In this document: positions 24,954 to 33,284 of the stretch, in pieces
How the letters are laid out: each line of letters opens with the position of its first letter
Position numbering within the stretch: the first letter of the stretch is position 1
Source: JBLNDJ01 sp050261515
Lineage (GTDB): Bacteria > Acidobacteriota > Terriglobia > Bryobacterales > Bryobacteraceae
NCBI GenBank assembly: GCA_050261515.1
Contig: JBLNDJ010000015.1
Span: 1 to 64,000 of the forward strand
Length of the DNA: 64,000 nucleotides
Reading direction: 5' to 3'
Translations under genes and position numbers: made by a program
Notes under the pieces: generated by a model
Told to the model about the DNA's origin: nothing
Seen by the model: the letters and a program-made list of their open reading frames with translations, nothing else
Databases searched by the model: none

Positions 24954-26210
24954 TCAGGCGGCCAGACACCCCTCGATCGTATCGAGCGCAAAATCCGCCT
25001 GCGCTTCGGTCACAATCAGCGGCGGGCTCAGCCGCAAAGCGTTCTCCCCCGCCCCGAGCGTGAGCAGGCCGCGCTCGAAAGCCCGCTGGATCACTCCATC
25101 GCGCAGCCCCGGGGCCAGCTCGATTCCGATCATGAGTCCGAGCCCCCGCACTTCGCGCACGCTCGGATACCGCGCGGGCCACCCCGCCAGGCGCTCCATC
25201 GCACGCCGCCCCACGCGCGCCGCGTTTTCGATGATGCCCCCTTCGAGCAGATCGAGCGTTTCGAGCGCCGCCGCGATCGCGACCGGGTTGCCCCCGAACG
25301 TCGAGGCATGCGCGCCCGGCGTCCAGTCCATCAGCTCCGCGCGGGCGATCATGGCACCAAGCGGCATGCCGCTCGCGATCCCCTTCGCCGTCGTGAGAAT
25401 GTCCGGCGCGACGCCAAAGTGCTCCCACGCCCACAGCTTCCCCGTGCGCCCCATCCCGCACTGCACTTCGTCGAACACCAGCAGGATTCCGTGCCGGCGC
25501 GCCAGCCGTTCGAGCTCCGGAAGGAAGTCCGCCGGCGGCACGATGTAGCCCCCCTCGCCCTGCACCGGCTCGACCACGATCGCCGCCACTTCTTCCGGCG
25601 GCACGGCCGTGCGGAACAGCCGCTCGATCGCAGCGGTCTCTCCATACGGCACGTGAAATACGCCCGGAACCAGCGGTCCGAAGCCGCGCCGCTGCACCGC
25701 CTTGCTCGCCGTCAGGGACAGCGCGCCGAGCGTCCGCCCGTGGAACCCGCCGAGAAACGCGATGAACTTGTCGCGCCGCGTGTGATAGCGCGCCAGCTTC
25801 ATCGCAGCCTCGTTCGCCTCCGCGCCCGAGTTGCCGAAGTAGACGCGCCGCGCGCCCGGTAGCGTCGCCGCCAGGCGCTCGGCGAGCTCGACCATGTTCT
25901 CGTAGTAGAAATCCGTGCCCGACATGTGGATCAGCCGGGCCGCCTGCTTCTGAATCGCCTCGACCACGCGCGGATGGCAGTGTCCGGTCGAGACCACCGC
26001 GATTCCCGCGCTGAAATCCAGAAAACGGTTGCCGTCCACGTCTTCGACGATCGCCCCTTCTCCCCGCGCCGCCACCAGCGGATACGAGCGCGTATAGGAA
26101 GGCGACAGAACCGCGCGGTCCCGCTCCACAACCGCGCGCGCGCGTGGGCCGGGCAGCGGTGTGCGTATCTCGGGAAGACCCGCACGGACGGCTTCGCTTT
26201 TTGCCTGCAT
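24954..26210 (-). CDS. Class III PLP aminotransferase (GabT/ArgD-like)
   Basis: 418 residues from the ATG at 26210 (an upstream ATG at 26225 is in frame). Fold-type I motifs: SAGIAVVSTGHCHPRVVEAI, YFGNSGAEANEAAMKLAR, GGFHGRTLGALSLTASK, VFDEVQCGMGRTG (Asp247) and the PLP lysine Lys276 in TTAKGIASGMPLG. It belongs to the omega-aminotransferase group containing 4-aminobutyrate and acetylornithine aminotransferases. Motifs alone do not decide the substrate, so no symbol is given. Confidence 0.88.
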   Translation of the reverse strand: MQAKSEAVRAGLPEIRTPLPGPRARAVVERDRAVLSPSYTRSYPLVAARGEGAIVEDVDGNRFLDFSAGIAVVSTGHCHPRVVEAIQKQAARLIHMSGTDFYYENMVELAERLAATLPGARRVYFGNSGAEANEAAMKLARYHTRRDKFIAFLGGFHGRTLGALSLTASKAVQRRGFGPLVPGVFHVPYGETAAIERLFRTAVPPEEVAAIVVEPVQGEGGYIVPPADFLPELERLARRHGILLVFDEVQCGMGRTGKLWAWEHFGVAPDILTTAKGIASGMPLGAMIARAELMDWTPGAHASTFGGNPVAIAAALETLDLLEGGIIENAARVGRRAMERLAGWPARYPSVREVRGLGLMIGIELAPGLRDGVIQRAFERGLLTLGAGENALRLSPPLIVTEAQADFALDTIEGCLAA

Positions 26211-26407
26211 GGAAACCCTCCTCAATCTGACGGATTGCGTCGGAAAGCCGCGACGGAGGGCTTAGTCGGAACCGAACAACGCGGGCCGGGATGCGGCTGG
26301 CACCAGCGCCTTCATGACTACAATCTAGCGCCGATTCGGGCCGTTGCCAAGCGCCCCGCCCGCCTGGTCTCGAGGCCCCCCGGCTATCCTGCGTTATGCT
26401 GGGGCGC

Positions 26408-26821
26408 ATGGACGGTTTCCGCTTCTCCTGCAAGCCAGGCTGCACCAAATGCTGCGAGCAGCGGGGCTACGTCTACATAAGCGAGCGCGATCTCAAACGC
26501 GCTGCGGCCTTCCTCCGCATGACCCCGGCGGCGTTTGAAACGGCCTATGTCTACCGGACCCGCCACCTGCTCCGCCTGAGGAAGCCGCGCGGCTCCCAGT
26601 GCCATTTCCTGCGCGAGAACGGCTGCGCGATCCACCCTGTGAAGCCCACGCAATGCCGTGCATTCCCCTTCTGGCCCGAGCTGGTCGGCGACCGCAAGGT
26701 CTGGCACGAGACCGGCTCCTACTGCCCCGGCATCGGCAACGGCCCGCTCGTCACCATCGAAGCCGCCCACCGCACCGCCGCCGAAATGCGCGAAAGCTAC
26801 CCCGGCGTTTACACCGAATGA
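26408..26821 (+). CDS. YkgJ family cysteine-cluster protein
   Basis: 137 residues from the ATG at 26408 (26396 is an alternative). CKPGCTKCCEQRG, CHFLRENGCAIHPVKPTQCRAFPFW and SYCPGIG give the YkgJ/CxxCxxCC arrangement, which probably binds zinc or an Fe-S cluster. The function is unknown. The gene is divergent from the aminotransferase gene. Confidence 0.87.
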   Translation: MDGFRFSCKPGCTKCCEQRGYVYISERDLKRAAAFLRMTPAAFETAYVYRTRHLLRLRKPRGSQCHFLRENGCAIHPVKPTQCRAFPFWPELVGDRKVWHETGSYCPGIGNGPLVTIEAAHRTAAEMRESYPGVYTE

Positions 26822-26840
26822 GCGGCGAAGGGTTTTTTTA

Positions 26841-26870
26841 TCCGTGTGCATCCGTGTCCATCCGTGGCCT
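26841..26870. repeat. Three tandem 10-bp TCCGTGTNCA units after a T run
   Basis: Units TCCGTGTGCA, TCCGTGTCCA and TCCGTGGCCT follow one another directly after seven T residues at 26833-26839. They lie between the YkgJ gene and flgB. Similar ATCCGTGT-type strings are, from memory, common in intergenic regions of several phyla; the function is unknown. Confidence 0.7.
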
Positions 26871-26957
26871 GGAAATGAGCGCGCCAAAATCTTGCCGCGC
26901 GCCAAAATCCCGGCACGCGCCCGCTCTCTAACCGATTGATTCTGACGTACCTATCTG

Positions 26958-26973
26958 TGGCACACCGCGTGCT
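26958..26973 (+). promoter_or_regulatory. Candidate sigma-54 promoter before flgB
   Basis: TGGCAC-ACCGC-GTGCT places GG and GC exactly ten bases apart, the -24/-12 spacing of sigma-54 promoters, with a good TGGCAC and a near-consensus GTGCT. Flagellar basal-body operons are often sigma-54 dependent. The start would fall about five bases before the flgB ATG at 26988, giving an almost leaderless mRNA, which is odd and lowers confidence. Confidence 0.45.
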
Positions 26974-26987
26974 CTCCCACCAGCGTC

Positions 26988-27326
26988 ATGCTCGACCCGA
27001 TCGCCGCGCGGCTCGAACAATACATGGACCTGCTCGGCGCACGCCAAAAACTGGTCGCCTCGAATATTGCCAACGCCGATACGCCCGGCTACCGCACGCG
27101 CGACATCGATTTCGCAAACGAGTTCCGCAGCCTGCTGCCGGGCGAACGCCCGAAGGTGATCGAGGTCCCAGGGCTCGAAATCAAGCACGACGGCAATAAC
27201 GTAAGCCTCGACCGGGAGGCCCGCCTGCTGGCGGAAAACGCCTTGCGGTTCAACCTGGCCGGCACGCTCATCAAAGGCCAGTTGCGCATGGTTCGCAGCG
27301 CGATTGAGGAGGGCCGCGCCGGATGA
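26988..27326 (+). CDS. flgB: Flagellar basal-body rod protein FlgB
   Basis: 112 residues. RQKLVASNIANADTPGYRTRDIDF is the conserved N-terminal motif of rod and hook proteins, and the C-terminal helix (FNLAGTLIKGQLRMVRSAIEEG) packs against the N-terminal one in the rod. FlgB is the proximal rod component. It is the first gene of an eight-gene cluster and overlaps flgC by four bases (ATGA). No strong ribosome site is seen before the ATG. Confidence 0.95.
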   Translation: MLDPIAARLEQYMDLLGARQKLVASNIANADTPGYRTRDIDFANEFRSLLPGERPKVIEVPGLEIKHDGNNVSLDREARLLAENALRFNLAGTLIKGQLRMVRSAIEEGRAG

Positions 27327-27760
27327 GCCTCTTTTCCCTGATGTCCGTGAGCGCCTCGGGCATGCAGGCGCAGCGCACGCGCGCCGGTCTGCTGGTCGAG
27401 AACCTCGCCAATTCCGAGACCACGCGCACTCCCGAAGGCGGCCCGTACCGCCGCAAGGACGCCGTGTTCGCCTCCGAGCCCGCCGGGGCGCCCTTTTCCA
27501 GCGTTTTTGCCGACGAAGTGGAGGCTTCGAGTTCGGGCGTCACCGTCGCCGAGGTAATCGAGGATTCGCGCGAGCCCGAGAAGCGCTACCTGCCCGGGCA
27601 TCCGGACGCGGATGCCGAGGGCTACGTCGCCTTCCCGCGCATGAACCCGGCCGAAGACATGGTCGATCTCATGTCGGCTACCCGCGGCTACCAGGCGAAC
27701 GTCGCGGCCATTTCGGCCATCAAGGACATGATTTCCCGCTCGATCGACCTGATGCGCTGA
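27323..27760 (+). CDS. flgC: Flagellar basal-body rod protein FlgC
   Basis: 145 residues. SLFSLMSVSASGMQAQRTRAGLLVENLANSET is the rod N-terminus, VAFPRMNPAEDMVDLMSATRGYQANVAAI the C-terminal FlgC signature. The usual NIANADTT motif is altered to NLANSETT. It forms the rod with FlgB, FlgF and FlgG; the latter two are not in the window. Confidence 0.95.
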   Translation: MSLFSLMSVSASGMQAQRTRAGLLVENLANSETTRTPEGGPYRRKDAVFASEPAGAPFSSVFADEVEASSSGVTVAEVIEDSREPEKRYLPGHPDADAEGYVAFPRMNPAEDMVDLMSATRGYQANVAAISAIKDMISRSIDLMR

Positions 27761-27771
27761 GGAACGAAAAG

Positions 27772-28068
27772 ATGCCCATGCCCATCAGCCCGATCGCGCC
27801 CGCTGCCGCGGCCCCGGCGCTCGCTCCCGCGCGAGCCCCAGGCGGCGGCGAAATCTTCAAAGACCTGCTCGAAGGCGCCATCGACCGCGTCGAGGGCATG
27901 CGCCGCACGGCCGACCAGGCCATCGAGCGCACGCTCTCGGGCGACAACGAGGAACTGCACAACACCATCCTCGCCGCCCAGCGCGCCGAGATCGCCTTCG
28001 ACCTGTTTCTGCAGGTCCGCAACAAGGTGACGCAGGCTTACCAGGAAGTCATGAGGATGCAAATCTAG
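27772..28068 (+). CDS. fliE: Flagellar hook-basal body protein FliE
   Basis: 98 residues from the ATG at 27772. After a Pro/Ala-rich start, FKDLLEGAIDRVEGMRRTADQAIERTLSGD and IAFDLFLQVRNKVTQAYQEVMRMQI give the two FliE helices. FliE joins the MS ring to the rod and is exported early. It starts 11 bp after flgC. Confidence 0.94.
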   Translation: MPMPISPIAPAAAAPALAPARAPGGGEIFKDLLEGAIDRVEGMRRTADQAIERTLSGDNEELHNTILAAQRAEIAFDLFLQVRNKVTQAYQEVMRMQI

Positions 28069-28086
28069 CGCACGAGCCGGCGGCGC

Positions 28087-29775
28087 ATGAACCAGATCAA
28101 CCAGCTCAAAGAACTCATCCTGAACCTGAGCCCCAGGCAGCGCATCATCATCGCTGCCGTAGCGGTGCTGGTGGCCGCGAGCCTGTTTGCGGCCGCGCGC
28201 TGGAAGCGCGAGCGCGACTTCCGCCCGCTTTATACGGATCTGAGCGCCGAGGACGCGGGCGCGGTGGTGCAGAAACTCCGCGAGACCGGCACCGAATACC
28301 GGCTCGCCCAAAACGGCTCCGAGGTGCTGGTGCCCTCCTCGCGCGCCGCCGAGCTGCGCCTGCAATTCGCCGCGGCCGGCCTGCCCAAGACCGGGCGCGC
28401 CGGCTTTGAGCTGTTCGACAAGACGAACTTCGGCGCCACCGAGTTCGCCGAGCACATCAATTACCAGCGTGCGGTCGAGGGCGAGCTCGAGCGCTCGATC
28501 ATGTCGCTCGCCGAAGTGGAACAGGCGCGTGTCCACGTAACCTTCCCGAAGGAGTCCGTGTTTGTCGAGTCGCGCGAGCCCGCCAAGGCCAGCGTGCTCC
28601 TGAAGCTGAGACGGGGCGCGAAGCTCGCGCCGCCGAACGTGGCCGCCATCCGCCAGCTCATCGCGAGCGCCGTCGAGGGCCTGGGGCCCGAGGCCGTCTC
28701 GATCCTCGACATGCACGGGAACCTGCTCAGCCGCCGGCCGGACACGGACCTCAACGGCGACCATCCCACCGAGGCCGCGCTCGAGTACCGCCAGCAGATC
28801 GAGAAGAACCTGCTCGCCAAGATCAACGGCACGCTCGACGCGCTGGCCGGGCCGGAGCGTTACCGGGCCGGCGTCTCGGTCGAGTGCGACTTCACGGCGG
28901 GCGAGCAGACCGACGAAACCTACGATCCGTCCCGGTCCGTCATGACGAACTCGCAGAAGATGGAGGAAACCGGCACGGCGAACTCGGCCTCGGGCGTCCC
29001 GGGCACGGCGTCGAGCCTGCCACGGCCCGCCTTCCGGCCGGGGCTGGCGGGTTATGGGAGCACGCGCCGCAGCGAGACGATTTCTTATCAATCGAGCCGC
29101 GTGCTGCGGCACGTGAAGCTCCCGCAAGGGAACATCAAGCGCATCTCGGCGGCCGTGCTGCTCGATCAGGCGCTGCGTTGGGAGGGCGTGGGGCCGAAAG
29201 CGCGGCGCATTCTCGAACCGCTGCCGCCCGAGAAGCTCAAGTCCGTCCGGGACGTGGTAGCGGGCGCGATCGGCTTCGACAGCGCGCGGGGAGATCAGCT
29301 CATCGTGGAAACCCTGCCGTTTGAAGCGACGCTTTCGGTCGAGCCGCCCCCGGCTCCGGCGGCGCCCGAGCCCGGCGCGTGGACAAAGCTCGGACCCGGA
29401 CTCGGGGTGGCGCTCGTGCTCGTGCTGGTCGGCTCGGCCGCTTTTTCCATGATGAAGCGGCGCCGCAAAGTGAAGCTCGTCGCCCTCGAGCAGGCGCTCG
29501 CGGCGCCCCAGCAGGATGCGCAAACCGCCATCGAGGCGGCTCCATCCATCGACCTGGTCGAACAGGCCGAGGCCGAGTTCGCGGCGAAACTGGCCGAGCA
29601 CGACGCCGAAAGGCAGCGTCTGGAAGCCGAAGCGATCAACTCGATCAAGGTCCCGGTCCCGTCCACGAAGAAGGCCGAGGTCCTGACCAAGCACATCAGC
29701 GAGACCATCGAGAAAGACGCGGTCGCGGCCGCTCAGATCCTGCGCACCTGGATCCACGAAGGGGGAGGCCGCTGA
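28087..29775 (+). CDS. fliF: Flagellar MS-ring protein FliF
   Basis: 562 residues. There are two membrane helices (about 20-37 and 437-457) flanking a large periplasmic region with ring-building modules: FRPLYTDLSAEDAGAVVQKL, GFELFDKTNFGATEFAEHINYQRAVEGEL, ARVHVTFP and VSILDMHGNLLS. The cytoplasmic tail binds FliG. FliF builds the ring that houses the export gate. The gene begins 18 bp after fliE. Confidence 0.96.
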   Translation: MNQINQLKELILNLSPRQRIIIAAVAVLVAASLFAAARWKRERDFRPLYTDLSAEDAGAVVQKLRETGTEYRLAQNGSEVLVPSSRAAELRLQFAAAGLPKTGRAGFELFDKTNFGATEFAEHINYQRAVEGELERSIMSLAEVEQARVHVTFPKESVFVESREPAKASVLLKLRRGAKLAPPNVAAIRQLIASAVEGLGPEAVSILDMHGNLLSRRPDTDLNGDHPTEAALEYRQQIEKNLLAKINGTLDALAGPERYRAGVSVECDFTAGEQTDETYDPSRSVMTNSQKMEETGTANSASGVPGTASSLPRPAFRPGLAGYGSTRRSETISYQSSRVLRHVKLPQGNIKRISAAVLLDQALRWEGVGPKARRILEPLPPEKLKSVRDVVAGAIGFDSARGDQLIVETLPFEATLSVEPPPAPAAPEPGAWTKLGPGLGVALVLVLVGSAAFSMMKRRRKVKLVALEQALAAPQQDAQTAIEAAPSIDLVEQAEAEFAAKLAEHDAERQRLEAEAINSIKVPVPSTKKAEVLTKHISETIEKDAVAAAQILRTWIHEGGGR

Positions 29776-29776
29776 C

Positions 29777-30811
29777 ATGGTGATCACGCAGCAGGAGCCT
29801 CAGGAAATCCCGCTCACCGGGATGCAGAAAGCGGCAATTCTGCTGGTAACGCTCGGCGCCCAGTCCAGCGCCGAAATTTTGAAGCACCTCGACGAGGACG
29901 AGGTCCAGAAAGTCTCGCGCGAGGTCGCGCGCGTCAGCTCGATCGCCACCGGGCAGGCCGAGAACGTGCTCGAAGAGTATTACCAGATGACGGTCGCCCA
30001 CGATTACGTCATCAAGGGCGGTCTCGACTTCGCGCGCAAGGTGCTGGTGAACGCCTTCGGGCCGGACCAGGGCAAGCGGATGCTCGACCGGCTTTTGAAG
30101 GCCCTGAGCGCCGACATCGCCAACTTCGACGCCATCCAGAAGGCCGACCCGCAGCAGCTCGCCAAGTTCATCCACAGCGAGCACCCGCAGATGATCGCGC
30201 TCATCCTCTCGCATCTGAACGCGGTGCAGGCCAGCGCGTTGCTGACCTCGCTGCCGCCGGAGCTGCGCGCCGACGTCGCCCAGAGAATGGCCAGCCTCGA
30301 CCAGATCTCGCCCGAAATCATCTCGAAGGTGGCGACCATCATCGGCCAGAAGCTGAAGGCGCTCGGCGAATTCAGCCGGGAATCGGTGGGCGGCGTGCGT
30401 GCGGTCTCGGAGTTGCTCAACCGCCTGGATTCTTCGACCAGCAAGGAGATCCTCGACAAGATCGAACAGCAGGACGCAAACCTGGCCGAGACGATCCGCC
30501 ACCTGATGTTCGTCTTTGAAGACCTGTTGCTCATGGACGCCAACGGCATCAAGGAAGTGCTCTCGCGCGTGGACCGCAAGATGCTCACTCTCGCGCTCAA
30601 GGGCACCAGCGAAGAGCTCAAGAAGCACTTCATGGACAGCATGTCGCAGCGCGGCGCCGAGATGCTGCGCGAAGACATGGAAGCGCTCGGCCCGGTGAAG
30701 ATCAAGGAGGTCGAGGCGGCTCAGCAGCAGATCATCACCGTGGTGCGGCAGCTCGAAGCCGAGGGCGTCATCAACATCAAAGGTGCGGTGGGCGAGCAGT
30801 ACATCGTGTAG
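29777..30811 (+). CDS. fliG: Flagellar motor switch protein FliG
   Basis: 344 residues, the usual size. The N-terminal domain binds FliF (LTGMQKAAILLVTLG), the middle domain contains the FliM-binding EHPQ motif (135-138), and the C-terminal domain carries the charged torque helix (IKEVLSRVDRKMLTLALKG). It interacts with stator proteins to generate torque. The start is two bases after the fliF stop. Confidence 0.96.
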   Translation: MVITQQEPQEIPLTGMQKAAILLVTLGAQSSAEILKHLDEDEVQKVSREVARVSSIATGQAENVLEEYYQMTVAHDYVIKGGLDFARKVLVNAFGPDQGKRMLDRLLKALSADIANFDAIQKADPQQLAKFIHSEHPQMIALILSHLNAVQASALLTSLPPELRADVAQRMASLDQISPEIISKVATIIGQKLKALGEFSRESVGGVRAVSELLNRLDSSTSKEILDKIEQQDANLAETIRHLMFVFEDLLLMDANGIKEVLSRVDRKMLTLALKGTSEELKKHFMDSMSQRGAEMLREDMEALGPVKIKEVEAAQQQIITVVRQLEAEGVINIKGAVGEQYIV

Positions 30812-30820
30812 CGAGCCGCC

Positions 30821-31519
30821 ATGTCCTCACGAATCCTGACGAAAAACCAGGCCTTACGGGCGGAGCCGCTGGCATGGCGGCGGATTCAGCTCGCGCCGAA
30901 GGCAGGAGTCGAGGACGCCGAACCGGCCGGGCCGCCTCCGCCCGAGCCGCCTCCCGGGCCCGATCCGGCCGTGGTCGTGGCTTTCGAGACCCGGATCGCG
31001 GATCTCGAGCGCGAGATCTCCCGCCGCGAGCAGGAAGCGCTCCGCGCGGGCTTCGAGAAGGGCCGCGCCGAGGGAGAGCGCGAGGCCGAGGCGCGCCTGG
31101 CCGAAGCGATCGGGCGCTTTTCCGCCGCCGTCGCCGAGATGGCATCCCGGCGCGCGAAGCTGCGCAGGGAAGCCGAAAGCGACGTAGTGAAGCTCGCGAT
31201 CGCGATTGCCCGCCGCGTGCTTCACCGCGAGCTGAACGCCGACCCGGACGCGCTCGCCGGGCTGGTGAAGGCCGCGCTCGAGCAGCTCGAAAACCGCGAG
31301 ATCGAACGCGTGCGCGTTCATCCGGAAGATGCCGATGCCGTCCGGGCCGGCGTGCAAAAACTGCGCCCGGCCGGGCGCGTCGAGATCGTGGCCGATGCCG
31401 CGCTCGCCCGCGGCGCGGCCGTGTTTGAAACCTCGCGAGGCGCGCTCGACGCCTCGGTCGAAACGCAGCTCGCCGAAATCGAGCGTGGCCTTACCGACAG
31501 GCTCCTGGCACAACCATGA
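30821..31519 (+). CDS. fliH: Flagellar export apparatus protein FliH
   Basis: 232 residues. A Pro-rich N-terminus precedes a long coiled coil with Glu/Arg-rich heptads, and the C-terminal domain (KLAIAIARRVLHRELNADP, IERVRVHPEDADAVR, GAAVFETSRGALDASVETQL) is FliH/YscL. FliH binds and restrains the FliI ATPase. It overlaps fliI by four bases. Confidence 0.9.
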   Translation: MSSRILTKNQALRAEPLAWRRIQLAPKAGVEDAEPAGPPPPEPPPGPDPAVVVAFETRIADLEREISRREQEALRAGFEKGRAEGEREAEARLAEAIGRFSAAVAEMASRRAKLRREAESDVVKLAIAIARRVLHRELNADPDALAGLVKAALEQLENREIERVRVHPEDADAVRAGVQKLRPAGRVEIVADAALARGAAVFETSRGALDASVETQLAEIERGLTDRLLAQP

Positions 31520-32844
31520 CAGAACCCGAATCCCTCGATCTGAGCGGCTACATCGATCTTGCCGGCCGCATCCCAACGCTTCAGATGACGGGGCGGGTGG
31601 TCGAGGTCGTCGGCCTGCTGATCGAATCCGAGGGGCCCGCGGTGGCCATCGGCGATTTCTGCGAAATCCTCTGCGCCGACGGACGCCATGTGCGCACGCA
31701 AGTGGTCGGGTTCCGCGAAGGCCGCGTGCTGTCGATGCCGCTCGAGGAAACCGGAGGCCTCGAACTGGGCGACCGCATCGTGGCCCGCAAGGAGGCGGCC
31801 CGCATCGCGGTGGGGCCGGCGCTGGTCGGGCGCGTCCTCGACGGCTTCGGAAAACCGATCGACTGCGGGCCGCCCATCGAAGCGCGCGAAGCCTACGATC
31901 TCTACGCCGATCCGCCCGGCCCGCTCGAGCGCGAGCACATCGACGAGCCGCTCGCTACCGGGATCCGCTCGATCGACAGCCTCCTGCCGTGTGGCAAGGG
32001 ACAGCGCATCGGCATCTTCGGCGGAAGCGGCGTGGGCAAAAGCACGCTGCTCGGCGCGATGTCGAAGCACAACTTCGCCGACGTGAGCGTGATCGCGCTG
32101 GTGGGCGAGCGCAACCGCGAGGTCCGCGCCTTCATCGACCACGAACTGGGGCCGGAGGGCATGCGGCGCTCGGTCGTCGTCGCCGCCACGAGCGACCGCC
32201 CGGCGCCGCTGCGCCTGCGCGCCTGCTTCGTCGCGCTCGCCATCGCCGAGTATTTCCGCGATCAGGGCGCGAACGTGCTGCTGGTGATGGACTCGGTCAC
32301 GCGCCTGGCCATGGCGCAGCGCGAAATCGGCCTCGCGGCGGGCGAGCCGCCCAGCCAGAAGGGATACACGCCCTCGGTCTTCAGCCTGATGCCGCGCGTG
32401 TTCGAGCGCGCGGGCAAGTTCCGCAAGGGCTCGATCACGGGCTTCTTTACGGTGCTGGTCGAAGGCGACGACATGAACGACCCGATCGCCGACGCCGTCC
32501 GGGCCACGCTCGACGGCCACATCGTGCTTTCGCGCGCGCTCGCCGCCCAGGGCCACTACCCGGCGATCGACATCCTCAATTCCGTCAGCCGCCTCAGCTC
32601 GGCGCTCGGCACCGACGCCCAGCGCGCCGCCGCCCGGCGCGTGCGCGAGGCGCTGGCCTGCTACCACCAGTCCGAAGACCTGATCAATCTCGGAGCCTAC
32701 ACCGCGGGCTCGAACGCGAAGCTCGACGCCGCGATCCGCGCGCGCCCCGAACTGCTCGAGTTTTTGCGGCAGGACGCCTCGGCGAAGTCTCCGCTTGAGG
32801 AAACCGCCGCGCGCATGCGGGAGCTGGCGAACCATCTCACTTAG
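31516..32844 (+). CDS. fliI: Flagellum-specific ATPase FliI
   Basis: 442 residues. Walker A is GGSGVGKST at 169-177, Walker B LLVMD at 255-259, and the type III export ATPase signature GYTPSVFSLMPRVFERAG follows. A DDMNDPIADAVR loop is present. FliI drives substrate unfolding and export of flagellar proteins with FliH and FliJ. It is translationally coupled to fliH. Confidence 0.96.
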   Translation: MTEPESLDLSGYIDLAGRIPTLQMTGRVVEVVGLLIESEGPAVAIGDFCEILCADGRHVRTQVVGFREGRVLSMPLEETGGLELGDRIVARKEAARIAVGPALVGRVLDGFGKPIDCGPPIEAREAYDLYADPPGPLEREHIDEPLATGIRSIDSLLPCGKGQRIGIFGGSGVGKSTLLGAMSKHNFADVSVIALVGERNREVRAFIDHELGPEGMRRSVVVAATSDRPAPLRLRACFVALAIAEYFRDQGANVLLVMDSVTRLAMAQREIGLAAGEPPSQKGYTPSVFSLMPRVFERAGKFRKGSITGFFTVLVEGDDMNDPIADAVRATLDGHIVLSRALAAQGHYPAIDILNSVSRLSSALGTDAQRAAARRVREALACYHQSEDLINLGAYTAGSNAKLDAAIRARPELLEFLRQDASAKSPLEETAARMRELANHLT

Positions 32845-32846
32845 CC

Positions 32847-33284
32847 ATGCAACGATTCCATTTCCGCCTCGGAAGCGTCCTCGGATGGCGCGCTCTCCAA
32901 CTCGAACTCGAACGCGGCAAGCTTGAAACCCTGCTCGCCGGCCGGAAGCGCATCGCCCAGGACCTGGCGCGCCTGGCCGAAGTGCGCGAGGCCTCGGAGA
33001 AGCTGCTCGCCTCGGACGCCGTCGAAGGCCAGGATCTCGCGGCGCTCGACGCACACCGCTACGCGCTGGCGCGGGCGGCTGCCCGGCTGCGCGCCTCCGA
33101 GGCCGAGTGCGACCGCGATATCGCCCGCCAGCGCGCCAATGTCCTTGAAGCCGAGCGCCGCGTCCGCCTGCTCGAACGCCTCAAAGAGCGCCGTCTGGCC
33201 GAATGGCAGGCGGCCGTCGACCGGGAGCTCGAAGCCCTCGCCTCGGAAACCTTCCTGGCCAAATGGGTGCGCGATCGGGCCTAG
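32847..33284 (+). CDS. fliJ: Flagellar export chaperone FliJ
   Basis: 145 residues of almost continuous coiled coil starting MQRFHFRLGSVLGWRALQLELERGK in the FliJ pattern (FRLQ-VL-R). FliJ forms the central stalk of the FliI hexamer. The gene starts two bases after fliI and ends the flagellar group, overlapping the convergent membrane-protein gene by four bases. Confidence 0.87.
   Translation: MQRFHFRLGSVLGWRALQLELERGKLETLLAGRKRIAQDLARLAEVREASEKLLASDAVEGQDLAALDAHRYALARAAARLRASEAECDRDIARQRANVLEAERRVRLLERLKERRLAEWQAAVDRELEALASETFLAKWVRDRA

Noticed and set aside
26210..26448. Long alternative frame over the aminotransferase gene and its upstream region
   Set aside because: It is a frame-shifted shadow; the aminotransferase frame has all PLP motifs.
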